This document shows positions 1 through 8,251 of a stretch of 64,000 nucleotides of DNA, piece after piece. Positions within the stretch are counted from its first letter, which is position 1; every line of letters begins with the position of its first letter. The translations under genes were made by a program, and so were the position numbers. Source of the DNA: Micromonospora ferruginea (GTDB lineage: Bacteria; Actinomycetota; Actinomycetes; Mycobacteriales; Micromonosporaceae); assembly GCF_013694245.2 (NCBI RefSeq), contig NZ_CP059322.2:4657001-4721000 (forward strand), in the 5' to 3' direction. The notes under the pieces were generated by a model that did no database searches, was not told where the DNA came from, and saw nothing but the letters and a program-made list of their open reading frames with translations.

Positions 1-1425
1 GGCGCGGTCCCCGCGCACGACCTGACCTACAACGACGTCTTCATGGCGCCCAACCGCTCGGAGGTGGGCTCCCGGCTCGACGTCGACCTGTCCTCCGGCG
101 ACGGCACCGGCACCACCGTCCCGCTGGTGGTGGCGAACATGACCGCCGTCGCCGGCCGGCGGATGGCCGAGACGGTCGCCCGGCGCGGCGCGGTCGCGGT
201 GATCCCGCAGGACATCCCGATCGAGGTCGTCGCGAACGTGGTCGGCTGGGTCAAGCAGCGGCACCTGGTGCACGACACGGCGATCACGCTCGGCCCGACC
301 GACACCGTCGGCGACGCCATCCACCTGCTGCCCAAGCGCGCGCACGGCGCGGTGATCGTGGTCGACGACGCCGGCCGGCCGGTGGGCGTGGTGACCGAGG
401 CGGACACCGTCGGGGTGGACCGCTTCGCCCAGCTCCGGCACGTGATGTCCACCGAACTGCACACGGTGCCGGCGGACGCGGACCCGCGTACCGGATTCGA
501 GCGGTTGTCGGCGGGCCGCCGGCGGCTCGCCCCGGTGGTGGACGCGGACGGCCGCCTGGTCGGCGTGCTGACCCGCGCGGGCGCGCTGCGCGCGACGCTC
601 TACACGCCGGCGGTGGACGACCGGGGCCGGCTGCGCATCGCGGCGGCGGTGGGCATCAACGGCGACGTCACCGGCAAGGCCGCCGCGCTGCTGGAGGCCG
701 GGGTGGACACGCTGGTCGTGGACACCGCGCACGGGCACCAGGAGCGGATGATGCAGGCGCTGCGGGCGGTCCGCAAGCTCGACCCGGGCGTCCCGGTCGC
801 GGCCGGCAACGTGGTCACCGCCGACGGGGTACGCGACCTGGTCGAGGCCGGCGCCGACATCGTGAAGGTGGGCGTCGGACCGGGCGCGATGTGCACCACC
901 CGGATGATGACCGGGGTGGGTCGTCCACAGTTCTCGGCGGTGCTCGACTGCGCGGCGGCGGCCCGCTCACTGGGCCGGCACGTCTGGGCCGACGGCGGCG
1001 TACGCCACCCGCGGGACGTGGCGCTGGCGCTGGCCGCGGGCGCCTCGAACGTGATGGTCGGCTCCTGGTTCGCCGGCACCTACGAGTCCCCCGGCGACCT
1101 CTACACCGACGCCGACGGCCGGCGCTACAAGGAGAGCTTCGGGATGGCCTCGTCCCGGGCGGTGAGCGCGCGGACCGCCGAGGACAGCGTGTTCGACCGG
1201 GCCCGCAAGGCGATCTTCGAGGAGGGGATCTCCTCGGCCCGGATGTACCTGGACCCGAACCGGCCGGGCGTCGAGGACCTGATCGACGAGATCGTCTCCG
1301 GGGTGCGCAGCGCGTTCACGTACGCCGGCGCGCGCACCCTGGACGAGTTCCACGAGCGGGCGCTGGTGGGCGTGCAGAGCACCGCCGGCTACACCGAGGG
1401 CATGCCGCTGCCGACGAGCTGGTGA
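1..1425 (+). CDS. guaB1: GuaB1-type IMP dehydrogenase/GMP reductase family protein (5' partial)
   Basis: The frame is open from the first base. The residues before the first in-window Met (base 43) read GAVPAHDLTYNDVF, which fits the usual N-terminus of this family, so the true start is a few codons outside the window. About 474 residues are present. Two CBS repeats lie at about residues 95-205, inserted in a TIM barrel. The loop GPGAMCTTRMMTGVG near residue 295 holds the nucleophilic Cys. Mycobacterial GuaB1 works as a GMP reductase (GMP to IMP), so purine salvage is the better guess here, but sequence alone does not separate it from IMP dehydrogenase. It ends just before the convergent MFS gene. 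Confidence 0.88.
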   Translation, partial: GAVPAHDLTYNDVFMAPNRSEVGSRLDVDLSSGDGTGTTVPLVVANMTAVAGRRMAETVARRGAVAVIPQDIPIEVVANVVGWVKQRHLVHDTAITLGPTDTVGDAIHLLPKRAHGAVIVVDDAGRPVGVVTEADTVGVDRFAQLRHVMSTELHTVPADADPRTGFERLSAGRRRLAPVVDADGRLVGVLTRAGALRATLYTPAVDDRGRLRIAAAVGINGDVTGKAAALLEAGVDTLVVDTAHGHQERMMQALRAVRKLDPGVPVAAGNVVTADGVRDLVEAGADIVKVGVGPGAMCTTRMMTGVGRPQFSAVLDCAAAARSLGRHVWADGGVRHPRDVALALAAGASNVMVGSWFAGTYESPGDLYTDADGRRYKESFGMASSRAVSARTAEDSVFDRARKAIFEEGISSARMYLDPNRPGVEDLIDEIVSGVRSAFTYAGARTLDEFHERALVGVQSTAGYTEGMPLPTSW

Positions 1426-1436
1426 GCTGGTGAACG

Positions 1437-3056
1437 TCAGGTGTTAACCGGGGCCCCCGCCTCTACCGAATGCGTTAAGCGGGGGCCCCTCCTTTCACCC
1501 AGGCGCAGGCAGGCGAGCAGGCCGATCAGCAGGAACCCGGCGGCGGTGAACGCGGCGTAGCGGGTGGCGTCGGAGAACGCCCCCTTCGCCTCCTCGGCGA
1601 TCGGCGCGGTACGCGGGTCCGCCGCCAGCCCGGTGATCGCCGCGCCGGCGCTCTCCTTCACGGCGGTCACAACCTGGTCCCGCCCGGCCGGGTCGAGGCC
1701 GGGCTGGTCGGCCAGCCGGTCGCCGAGCAGTCCACCGAGGCCGGCGAAGAGCACGGTGCCGAGCACCGCGATGCCGAACGCGGAGCCGACCTGCCGGGCG
1801 GTGCTCTGCAGGCCGGAGCCCTGCCCGCTGCGCCGCACCGGCACCTCGGCCAGGGAGACGCCGGTGAGCTGGGCGGTGGCCAGGCCGACGCCGATGCCGT
1901 AGACGAAGAGGAACGCCACCGGCGCCCACCAGCGGGTGTCCGGCGCGACCACCAGGCCCAGCCCGGCCACGCCGACCAGTTCGGCGGCGACGCCGAGCTG
2001 CACCACCCGGGCCGCGCCCCATCGTTGGGTGAGCGGCGCGCCGATGCCGCTGGCCAGGAAGCTGCCGACGGCGAGCGGCAGCAGCGCCAGGCCGGTGCGG
2101 AAGGCGCTGTAGCCGAGCACGTTCTGGAACCACAGCGGCAGCGCGAAGAGCAGGCCGAACTCGCCCAGGCTGACGATCGCGGCGGCGAGGATGCCGGTGC
2201 GGAACGACCGGATGCCGAACAGCGACAGGTCGAGCAGCGCGGGCCGGCCGGCCCGGTTGCGGCGGATCTGTTGGGCCAGGAAGACGCCGAGCGCGGCCAG
2301 TCCGGCCAGCGCGGCCACCGGCACCGGCGAGATCGAGGCGGTCCAGTCCAGGCCGAACAGGCTGAACGGCCGTTCCCGCTCCCACCAGCCGTAGGTGCGG
2401 CCCTCGATCAGCGCGAACACCACGCCGGTCATGCCGACCACGGAGAGCAGCGCGCCGACCAGGTCGACGCCGCGTTCGGCGCGGTCGTCGCGGGACTCGG
2501 CGACGAGCAGCAGGGTGCCGACGATCACGGCGAGGCTGACCGGGACGTTGATCCCGAACGCCCACCGCCACGAGTACGTGGTGGTGAGCCAGCCGCCGAG
2601 CAGCGGACCGAGCGCCGCCGCACCGCCGATGGTGGAGCCCCAGACGGCGAACGCGATGCCCCGTTCCCGGCCGGTGAAGTTGGCGTTGAGCAGGGACAGC
2701 GAGGTGGGCAGCATCATCGCCCCGCCGATGCCCTGGAGCACCCGGGCGCCGATCAGCGCCTCGCCGGAGCCGGCGACCGCCGCCAGCACGCTGGCGACCA
2801 CGAAGACGCTCACTCCGGTGACGAACATCCGCCGCCGCCCGGACCGGTCGGCGAAGCGGCCGGCGACCAGCAGCAAGGACGCGAAGACCAGGGTGTACGC
2901 CTCCTGGACCCACTGGGCGTCGGTGGAGGTGATGTCCAGGTCCCGGATGATCTGCGGCACCGCGACGTTCACGATGGTGGCGTCCACGATGATCATCGCG
3001 ACGCCGAGGCTGATGGCGAGCAGCCCGAACCAGCGTCCGCGCCCGTCGCTGCGCAT
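1437..3056 (-). CDS. MFS multidrug transporter, DHA2 (14-TM, EmrB/QacA) family
   Basis: A 539-residue proton-driven exporter of the inner membrane. The N-terminus carries the DHA2 signature DATIVNVAVPQII followed by GRFADRSGRRRMF, the loop 2-3 motif A. Motif C is visible as GAAALGPLLGGWL near residue 150. About 14 hydrophobic segments follow, a usual length for the family. The ATG has the purine-rich GGGGAGGG a few bases upstream. It is transcribed divergently from a MarR gene across 55 bp with palindromes, the normal arrangement for a repressed drug pump. The last roughly 18 residues are encoded by the GTTAA repeat and are probably not conserved. The substrate cannot be told. Confidence 0.9.
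   Translation of the reverse strand: MRSDGRGRWFGLLAISLGVAMIIVDATIVNVAVPQIIRDLDITSTDAQWVQEAYTLVFASLLLVAGRFADRSGRRRMFVTGVSVFVVASVLAAVAGSGEALIGARVLQGIGGAMMLPTSLSLLNANFTGRERGIAFAVWGSTIGGAAALGPLLGGWLTTTYSWRWAFGINVPVSLAVIVGTLLLVAESRDDRAERGVDLVGALLSVVGMTGVVFALIEGRTYGWWERERPFSLFGLDWTASISPVPVAALAGLAALGVFLAQQIRRNRAGRPALLDLSLFGIRSFRTGILAAAIVSLGEFGLLFALPLWFQNVLGYSAFRTGLALLPLAVGSFLASGIGAPLTQRWGAARVVQLGVAAELVGVAGLGLVVAPDTRWWAPVAFLFVYGIGVGLATAQLTGVSLAEVPVRRSGQGSGLQSTARQVGSAFGIAVLGTVLFAGLGGLLGDRLADQPGLDPAGRDQVVTAVKESAGAAITGLAADPRTAPIAEEAKGAFSDATRYAAFTAAGFLLIGLLACLRLGERRGPRLTHSVEAGAPVNT
1443..1492. repeat. Dispersed GTTAAGCGGGGCCCC repeat, copy A
   Basis: Two direct units, GTTAACCGGGGCCCCCGCC (1443-1461) and GTTAAGCGGGGGCCCCTCC (1474-1492), are separated by a TCTACCGAATGC linker. 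The same arrangement and linker recur at 26871-26920. Each unit is internally GGGGCCCC-palindromic and could form a short hairpin. The element overlaps the last codons of the MFS gene, so it supplies the C-terminus of that protein. It may act as a 3' processing or termination signal between the convergent genes. Confidence 0.7.
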
Positions 3057-3070
3057 TGCGCCCTCCCCTT

Positions 3071-3105
3071 TAGCTAGATTTTCTAGCTACCCGAGATGCT
3101 AGCTT
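3071..3105. promoter_or_regulatory. Probable MarR operator and promoters between the MFS and marR genes
   Basis: An inverted repeat TAGCTAGA-TTT-TCTAGCTA spans 3071-3089, and a GCTAGC half-like palindrome follows at about 3099-3104. The region is strikingly A/T-rich for this DNA. A -10-like TAGCTT (3100-3105) sits 7 nt before the GTG of the MarR gene, suggesting a leaderless transcript that the repressor would block by binding its own promoter and that of the pump. Confidence 0.7.
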
Positions 3106-3111
3106 TAACCC

Positions 3112-3639
3112 GTGGAGGGGTCGCCGTCAACCGGAGCGGCCGGGCCCACCGGCCCGCCGCCGAGCAGCGAGGCCGCCCGTGCCCTGCGCGAGGTGCTGCG
3201 GATCGCCGGGGACACCCGGGCCGCGCTGGCCCGCCGGCTGGGCCTCGGCGCGACCGACGCCGCGGCCATCGACCACCTGGTCTCCAGCCCCGAACCGCTG
3301 GGCCCGGTCGAGCTGGGCAACCGGCTCGGCATCCGGTCCGCGTCCGCCACCACGCTCGTCGACCGACTGGTACGCGCCGGTCACGTCGCCCGCGCCCCGC
3401 ACCCGCACGACCGCCGGCGGCTGAGCCTCCAGGTGACCGAGCACGCGGTCGGTGAGGTGCTGGAGGCGCTGCGCCCGATGCTGGTCGGCGTCGACCGGGC
3501 GGTCGCCCGGCTCACTCCCGAGCAGGCCGAGGCCACCGCGGCGTTCCTGCGCGAGGTCGCGGACGTGATGCGCGACTACGTGGCGACCGCGCCGGACGAG
3601 CCCACGACCACCCGGCGCACCGGCTCCGACCCCGGCTGA
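3112..3639 (+). CDS. MarR family transcriptional regulator
   Basis: 175 residues. A winged helix-turn-helix is visible at about residues 45-120: VELGNRLGIRSASATTLVDRLVRAGHVAR followed by the wing DRRRLSLQVTEHA. The GTG start at 3112 lies 7 nt after a TAGCTT box and there is no clear Shine-Dalgarno sequence, which fits leaderless initiation. It is divergent from the DHA2 pump and probably represses it and itself through the TAGCTAGA palindrome. The inducing ligand is unknown. The N-terminal 20 residues are Gly/Pro-rich and the C-terminus is Thr/Arg-rich and probably disordered. Confidence 0.88.
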   Translation: MEGSPSTGAAGPTGPPPSSEAARALREVLRIAGDTRAALARRLGLGATDAAAIDHLVSSPEPLGPVELGNRLGIRSASATTLVDRLVRAGHVARAPHPHDRRRLSLQVTEHAVGEVLEALRPMLVGVDRAVARLTPEQAEATAAFLREVADVMRDYVATAPDEPTTTRRTGSDPG

Positions 3640-3676
3640 GGCGCTTCTCAGGAATTAGTTTGGGGCCTGATGATTC

Positions 3677-3695
3677 GGGCGCTAATCTAGCGCCC
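3677..3695. promoter_or_regulatory. Perfect inverted repeat abutting the second marR start
   Basis: GGGCGCTA-ATC-TAGCGCCC has perfect 8-bp arms and ends one base before the GTG at 3696. A -10-like TAATCT (3684-3689 region) lies inside it and TTGGGG sits about 18 bp upstream. This fits an autorepression operator for the MarR-ABC exporter operon downstream. Confidence 0.65.
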
Positions 3696-4223
3696 GTGAA
3701 CATGGGACCGCTCGTCCGCTTCCCCGACGCGCTGCAGCACGCGCCGCTCGGCCGGCTCGTCTCCATCGCCGGCCACGTCGTCGAGCAGCACTGGGGTCGC
3801 TACCTGGCCGAGCACCACGGGCTCACCTCCGCCGGCATGCGCGTGCTGATGATCCTGCTGCGCTCCGGCGACGTCACCCACCGCGAGATGGCAGAGGTGT
3901 GCTTCGTCCGGCCGGCCACCCTCACCGGCATCGTCGACACCCTGGAACGGGACGGCTTCGTCGTCCGCCGACGCAGCCCCGAGGACCGACGCACGGTCCA
4001 GCTCACGCTCACCGACAAGGGCCAGGAACACGCCCGCGCGATCATCGACATGATCGACAGCGGCCGGCCGCTGACCTCGGTCGACGCCGACCCGGCCAAG
4101 CGAGCGGTCATCCGCGAATTCCTGACCGAAATCATCACCGGCATGTCCGACGGGGACCTCCGTCGGTTGAACCGGGACAGCGAGTCCGACACCGAGTCGC
4201 CAACGGGGAGACATCCGTGCTGA
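3696..4223 (+). CDS. MarR family transcriptional regulator of the ABC exporter operon
   Basis: 175 residues from GTG 3696; an ATG two codons in (3702) is an alternative. The wHTH is clear: THREMAEVCFVRPATLTGIVDTLERDGFVVRRRSPEDRRTVQLTLTDKG, with the DRR wing motif. It is the first gene of an operon with two ABC exporter half-transporters. The next gene starts inside its last codons (7-nt overlap), so translation is probably coupled. The palindrome right at its start suggests autoregulation and control of the exporter. Ligand unknown. Confidence 0.88.
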   Translation: MNMGPLVRFPDALQHAPLGRLVSIAGHVVEQHWGRYLAEHHGLTSAGMRVLMILLRSGDVTHREMAEVCFVRPATLTGIVDTLERDGFVVRRRSPEDRRTVQLTLTDKGQEHARAIIDMIDSGRPLTSVDADPAKRAVIREFLTEIITGMSDGDLRRLNRDSESDTESPTGRHPC

Positions 4224-5950
4224 TCCGCCTGCTCCGCACACACCTACGCCCGTACCGACGACTACTGGCCGCCGTGGTGGCGTTCCAGTTCGTCGGCACG
4301 ATGGCCTCGCTCTACCTGCCCAGCCTGAACGCCGACATCATCGACCGCGGCGTCGCCCGCGGCGACACCGACGAGATCCTGCGTACGGGCGGGTGGATGC
4401 TGGTGGTCAGCCTGCTCCAGATCGCCTGCTCGATCGCCGCCGTCTACCTCGGCGCGAAGACCGCGATGGGCTTCGGGCGGGACGTCCGCAGCGCCATCTT
4501 CGGGCACGTCAACCGCTTCTCCGCCCGCGAGGTCGCACGGTTCGGCGCGCCGTCGCTGATCACCCGCAACACCAACGACGTCCAGCAGGTGCAGATGCTG
4601 GTGCTGCTGAGCTGCACCATGCTGGTGGCCGCGCCGATCATGAGCGTCGGCGGCGTGGTGATGGCGCTGCGCGAGGACGTCGGGCTCTCCTGGCTGATGC
4701 TGATCTGCGTGCCGGTGCTGGCCGTCGCGCTGGGCCTGATCATCCGCCGGATGGTGCCGGGCTTCCGGCTCATGCAGACCCGGATCGACACCGTCAACCG
4801 GGTGCTGCGCGAGCAGATCACCGGCATCCGGGTGGTCCGGGCCTTCGTCCGCGAGCCCTACGAGACGGACCGCTTCCGGGTGGCCAACACCGAGCTGACC
4901 GCGACCGCGCTGCGCATCGGCCGGCTCCAGGCGCTGATCTTCCCGATCGTGATGCTGGTGCTCAACGTCTCCAGCGTCGCGGTGCTCTGGTTCGGCGCCG
5001 GCCGGGTCGACTCCGGCCAGATCCAGATCGGCGCGCTGACCGCGTTCCTGGCGTACCTGATGCAGATCCTGATGGCGGTCATGATGGCCACCTTCATGCT
5101 GATGATGGTGCCCCGCGCCGCGGTCTGCGCCGAACGCATCTCCGAGGTGCTGGACACCGAGTCGTCGGTGGTGCCGGCGCCCGACCCGGTCATCGAGGTC
5201 ACCGGGCACGGGGAGTTGGAGTTGCGCAGCGCCGGCTTCCAGTACCCCGGCGCCACCGCGCCGGTGCTGCACGACATCTCGTTCCACGCCCGGCCGGGCC
5301 GGACCACGGCGATCATCGGGTCCACCGGCGCCGGCAAGACCACGCTGCTGACGTTGATCCCCCGGCTGGTCGACCCGACCGCCGGTGCGGTCCTGGTCGA
5401 CGGCGTGGACGTGCGGGAGCTGGCCCCGGACGAGCTGTGGCGGCGGATCGGGCTGGTGCCGCAGCGGCCGTACCTGTTCAGCGGCACGGTGGCGAGCAAC
5501 CTGCGCTACGGCAATCCGGACGCCACCGACGCGGACCTGTGGGCGGCCCTGGAGATCGCCCAGGCACGCGACTTCGTGAGCGAGATGCCCGGCGGGCTGG
5601 ACGCGCCGATCGCGCAGGGCGGCACGAACGTCTCCGGCGGCCAGCGGCAACGCCTGGCCATCGCCCGCGCGCTGGTACGCCGACCGGAGATCTACCTCTT
5701 CGACGACTCCTTCTCCGCGCTCGACCTCGGCACGGACGCCCGGCTGCGGGCCGCCCTCAAGGCGGTCACCGCGGACGCGGCGGTGGTGATCGTGGCCCAG
5801 CGGGTCTCCACGATCGTCGACGCCGACCAGATCATCGTGCTCGAGGACGGGGGTGTCGTCGGGATGGGACGACACGAGGAACTGCTGGCCGACTGCCCGA
5901 CGTACGCCGAGATCGTGGCGTCCCAGCAGACCGCGGGGGTGACCGCATGA
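4217..5950 (+). CDS. ABC exporter half-transporter with degenerate nucleotide site (TM-NBD)
   Basis: 577 residues from GTG 4217, preceded by GGGGAG inside the marR 3' end. Six membrane segments fill residues 15-310 and the ATPase domain lies at about 335-575. Walker A is GSTGAGKTTLL and the signature is VSGGQRQRL. Walker B reads YLFDDSFSALD, with Asp where the catalytic Glu should be, and the H-loop His is Gln (VAQRVSTI). Those substitutions are typical of the degenerate half of heterodimeric exporters (LmrCD, TM287/288 type). Its partner is the next gene, which overlaps by ATGA. Likely drug or lipid export. Confidence 0.92.
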   Translation: MLIRLLRTHLRPYRRLLAAVVAFQFVGTMASLYLPSLNADIIDRGVARGDTDEILRTGGWMLVVSLLQIACSIAAVYLGAKTAMGFGRDVRSAIFGHVNRFSAREVARFGAPSLITRNTNDVQQVQMLVLLSCTMLVAAPIMSVGGVVMALREDVGLSWLMLICVPVLAVALGLIIRRMVPGFRLMQTRIDTVNRVLREQITGIRVVRAFVREPYETDRFRVANTELTATALRIGRLQALIFPIVMLVLNVSSVAVLWFGAGRVDSGQIQIGALTAFLAYLMQILMAVMMATFMLMMVPRAAVCAERISEVLDTESSVVPAPDPVIEVTGHGELELRSAGFQYPGATAPVLHDISFHARPGRTTAIIGSTGAGKTTLLTLIPRLVDPTAGAVLVDGVDVRELAPDELWRRIGLVPQRPYLFSGTVASNLRYGNPDATDADLWAALEIAQARDFVSEMPGGLDAPIAQGGTNVSGGQRQRLAIARALVRRPEIYLFDDSFSALDLGTDARLRAALKAVTADAAVVIVAQRVSTIVDADQIIVLEDGGVVGMGRHEELLADCPTYAEIVASQQTAGVTA

Positions 5951-6117
5951 ACGAACGCACCGAGCGCAGCGAGGGCCGTGAGGGCATGCCCGGCCAGCAC
6001 CGCATGAACGAACGCACCGAGCGCAGCGAGGGCCGTGAGGACATGCCCGGCCAGCACCGCATGAACGAACGCACCGAGCGCAGCGAGGGCCGTGAGGGCA
6101 TGCCCGGCCAGCACCGC
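5947..6117 (+). repeat. Three tandem 57-bp repeats at the start of the second ABC gene
   Basis: Copies at 5947-6003, 6004-6060 and 6061-6117 are almost identical; the middle copy has one visible change (GAC for GGC, Asp for Gly). A partial fourth copy begins at 6118. The period is 19 codons, so the reading frame is kept, and each unit begins with an in-frame ATG and encodes MNERTERSEGREGMPGQHR. The near-identity indicates recent expansion, and copy number may vary between strains. Confidence 0.95.
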
Positions 6118-8178
6118 ATGAGCGCGCGGAGTGAACCGGCCGTACCTCAGCAGCAGCAGAAGGGCGAGCCGACGCGGCTGCCGCCGGGCGGGCGGCGTCC
6201 GGGCGGCCCGCCGCACATGAGCATGGGCATGCCGGCCGAGAAGGCGATGAACTTCGGGCCGTCGGCGCGCCGGCTGCTGGGGCGGCTGCGGCCGTACCGG
6301 CTCCAGCTCACCGGCGTGCTCGCGCTGGCCGTGGCCAGCGTCGGGCTGAGCGTCGTCGGGCCGAAGGTGCTCGGCCACGCCACCGACATCATCTTCAGCG
6401 GGGTGATCGGGCGGCAGCTCCCGCCCGGCACCACCACCGAGGCGGCGGCGCAGGCGGCCCGCGCCGAGGGCAACGGCAACTTCGCCGACATGCTCGCCCG
6501 GATGGACGTGATCCCCGGCGTGGGCATCGACTTCGACGCGTTGGGCCGGGTGCTGGCGTTCGCGGTGGTGCTCTACGTCGGCGCGAGCATCCTCCAGTGG
6601 GCGCAGGGCTGGGTGCTCAACGGCGTGGTGCAGGGCACCGTGCTGAAGCTGCGCGCCGACGTGGAGGACAAGCTCAACCGGCTGCCGCTGCCCTACTTCG
6701 ACAAGCAGCCCCGTGGGGAACTGCTGAGCCGGGTCACCAACGACATCGACAACGTGTCGCAGACACTCCAGCAGACACTGAGCCAGTTGCTCACGTCGCT
6801 GCTCACCGTCGTCGGCGTACTCGGGATGATGTTCTGGATCTCGCCGTTGCTGGCGGTCGTCGCGCTCGTCGCGGTGCCGCTGTCGGTGATCGTCACCAGC
6901 CAGATCGCCAAGCGGTCGCAGCGCAAGTTCATCGCCCAGTGGAAGCACACCGGCGAGCTGAACGCCCAGATCGAGGAGGCGTACACCGGGCACGAGCTGG
7001 TCAAGGTGTTCGGCCGGCAGAAGGAGGTCGAGGCCGCCTTCCACGCCAAGAACGACGAGCTGTTCAACGCCAGCTTCGGCGCCCAGTTCGTCTCCGGGAT
7101 CATCATGCCGGCGATGTTCTTCATCGGGAACCTCAGCTACGTCGCCATCGCGGTGGTCGGCGGCCTGCGGGTGGCCTCCGGTGCGATGAGCCTCGGCGAC
7201 GTGCAGGCGTTCATCCAGTACTCACGGCAGTTCACCCAGCCGCTGACCCAGGTCGCGTCGATGGCCAACCTGTTGCAGTCCGGGGTGGCCTCGGTCGAGC
7301 GGGTGTTCGCGGTGCTCGACGCCGACGAGCAGAGCGCCGACCCGGCCGAGCCGGCCCGGATCGCCGACCCGCACGGCCGGGTCGAGTTCGAGCAGGTCTC
7401 CTTCCGGTACGACCCGGACACGCCGCTGATCGACGACCTCTCCCTGGTCGCCGAGCCCGGGCACACGGTGGCCATCGTCGGCCCCACCGGCGCCGGCAAG
7501 ACCACCCTGGTCAACCTGGTCATGCGCTTCTACGAGCTGGACGCCGGGCGGATCACCCTGGACGGGGTGGACATCAGCACGATGCGCCGGGACGACCTGC
7601 GCGGCCGGATCGGCATGGTGCTCCAGGACACCTGGCTCTTCGGCGGCACCATCCGGGACAACATCGCCTACGGGCGGCCGGACGCCACCGAGGAGGAGAT
7701 CCTGGCCGCCGCGCGGGCCACCTTCGTGGACCGGTTCGTACGCAGCCTCCCGGACGGCTACGACACCGTGATCGACGAGGAGGGCAGCAACGTCAGCGCC
7801 GGCGAGAAGCAGCTCATCACCATCGCCCGGGCGTTCCTGGCCGAGCCGTCGCTGCTGATCCTGGACGAGGCGACCAGCTCGGTCGACACCCGGACCGAGG
7901 TGCTGCTCCAGCGCGCCATGGCGGCGCTGCGCTCCGACCGGACCAGCTTCGTCATCGCCCACCGGCTCTCCACCATCCGCGACGCCGACCTGATCCTGAT
8001 GATGGAGCGGGGCCGGATCGTCGAGCAGGGCACCCACGACCAGCTCGTCGCCGCCGGCGGCGCGTACGCCCGGCTCTACCGGGCGCAGTTCACCGGCGCG
8101 GTCATCGCCGACGAGGTGCCGGCGCCGGCCGGCCCGCCGGCCGGGATGCGCCCCGCCGGCACCCCGGTCGGGAACTGA
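5947..8178 (+). CDS. ABC exporter half-transporter (TM-NBD), catalytically intact partner
   Basis: 743 residues if translation starts at ATG 5947, which overlaps the stop of the first exporter gene. The first 57 residues are three copies of a 19-residue repeat, so real starts at 6004, 6061, 6118 or later are also possible. Gly/Pro-rich linker follows to about residue 95, then six membrane segments and an ATPase domain at about residues 480-710. Walker A is GPTGAGKTTLV, the signature is VSAGEKQLI, Walker B is LLILDEATSSVD with the catalytic Glu, and the H-loop is IAHRLSTI. It complements the degenerate site of its neighbour to make a heterodimeric exporter under MarR control. Confidence 0.92.
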   Translation: MNERTERSEGREGMPGQHRMNERTERSEGREDMPGQHRMNERTERSEGREGMPGQHRMSARSEPAVPQQQQKGEPTRLPPGGRRPGGPPHMSMGMPAEKAMNFGPSARRLLGRLRPYRLQLTGVLALAVASVGLSVVGPKVLGHATDIIFSGVIGRQLPPGTTTEAAAQAARAEGNGNFADMLARMDVIPGVGIDFDALGRVLAFAVVLYVGASILQWAQGWVLNGVVQGTVLKLRADVEDKLNRLPLPYFDKQPRGELLSRVTNDIDNVSQTLQQTLSQLLTSLLTVVGVLGMMFWISPLLAVVALVAVPLSVIVTSQIAKRSQRKFIAQWKHTGELNAQIEEAYTGHELVKVFGRQKEVEAAFHAKNDELFNASFGAQFVSGIIMPAMFFIGNLSYVAIAVVGGLRVASGAMSLGDVQAFIQYSRQFTQPLTQVASMANLLQSGVASVERVFAVLDADEQSADPAEPARIADPHGRVEFEQVSFRYDPDTPLIDDLSLVAEPGHTVAIVGPTGAGKTTLVNLVMRFYELDAGRITLDGVDISTMRRDDLRGRIGMVLQDTWLFGGTIRDNIAYGRPDATEEEILAAARATFVDRFVRSLPDGYDTVIDEEGSNVSAGEKQLITIARAFLAEPSLLILDEATSSVDTRTEVLLQRAMAALRSDRTSFVIAHRLSTIRDADLILMMERGRIVEQGTHDQLVAAGGAYARLYRAQFTGAVIADEVPAPAGPPAGMRPAGTPVGN

Positions 8179-8210
8179 CGTGGATCCCGCGACAGCTCCG
8201 ACACCGGGCA

Positions 8211-8241
8211 CCGCCCGGGTGACCGTGCGTCACCCGGGCGG
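8211..8241. terminator. Bidirectional hairpin between convergent ABC and thrS genes
   Basis: Perfect 13-bp stem, CCGCCCGGGTGAC / GTCACCCGGGCGG, with a 5-nt loop (8224-8228). It sits 32 bp after the exporter stop and 10 bp after the thrS stop on the other strand. No long T tract is present, as is common for actinomycete terminators. Confidence 0.75.
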
Positions 8242-8251
8242 CCCGGCCGGG

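Noticed and set aside
5947..6117. Repeats as a CRISPR array
   Set aside because: The three 57-bp copies are contiguous, have no spacers and lie within a coding frame.
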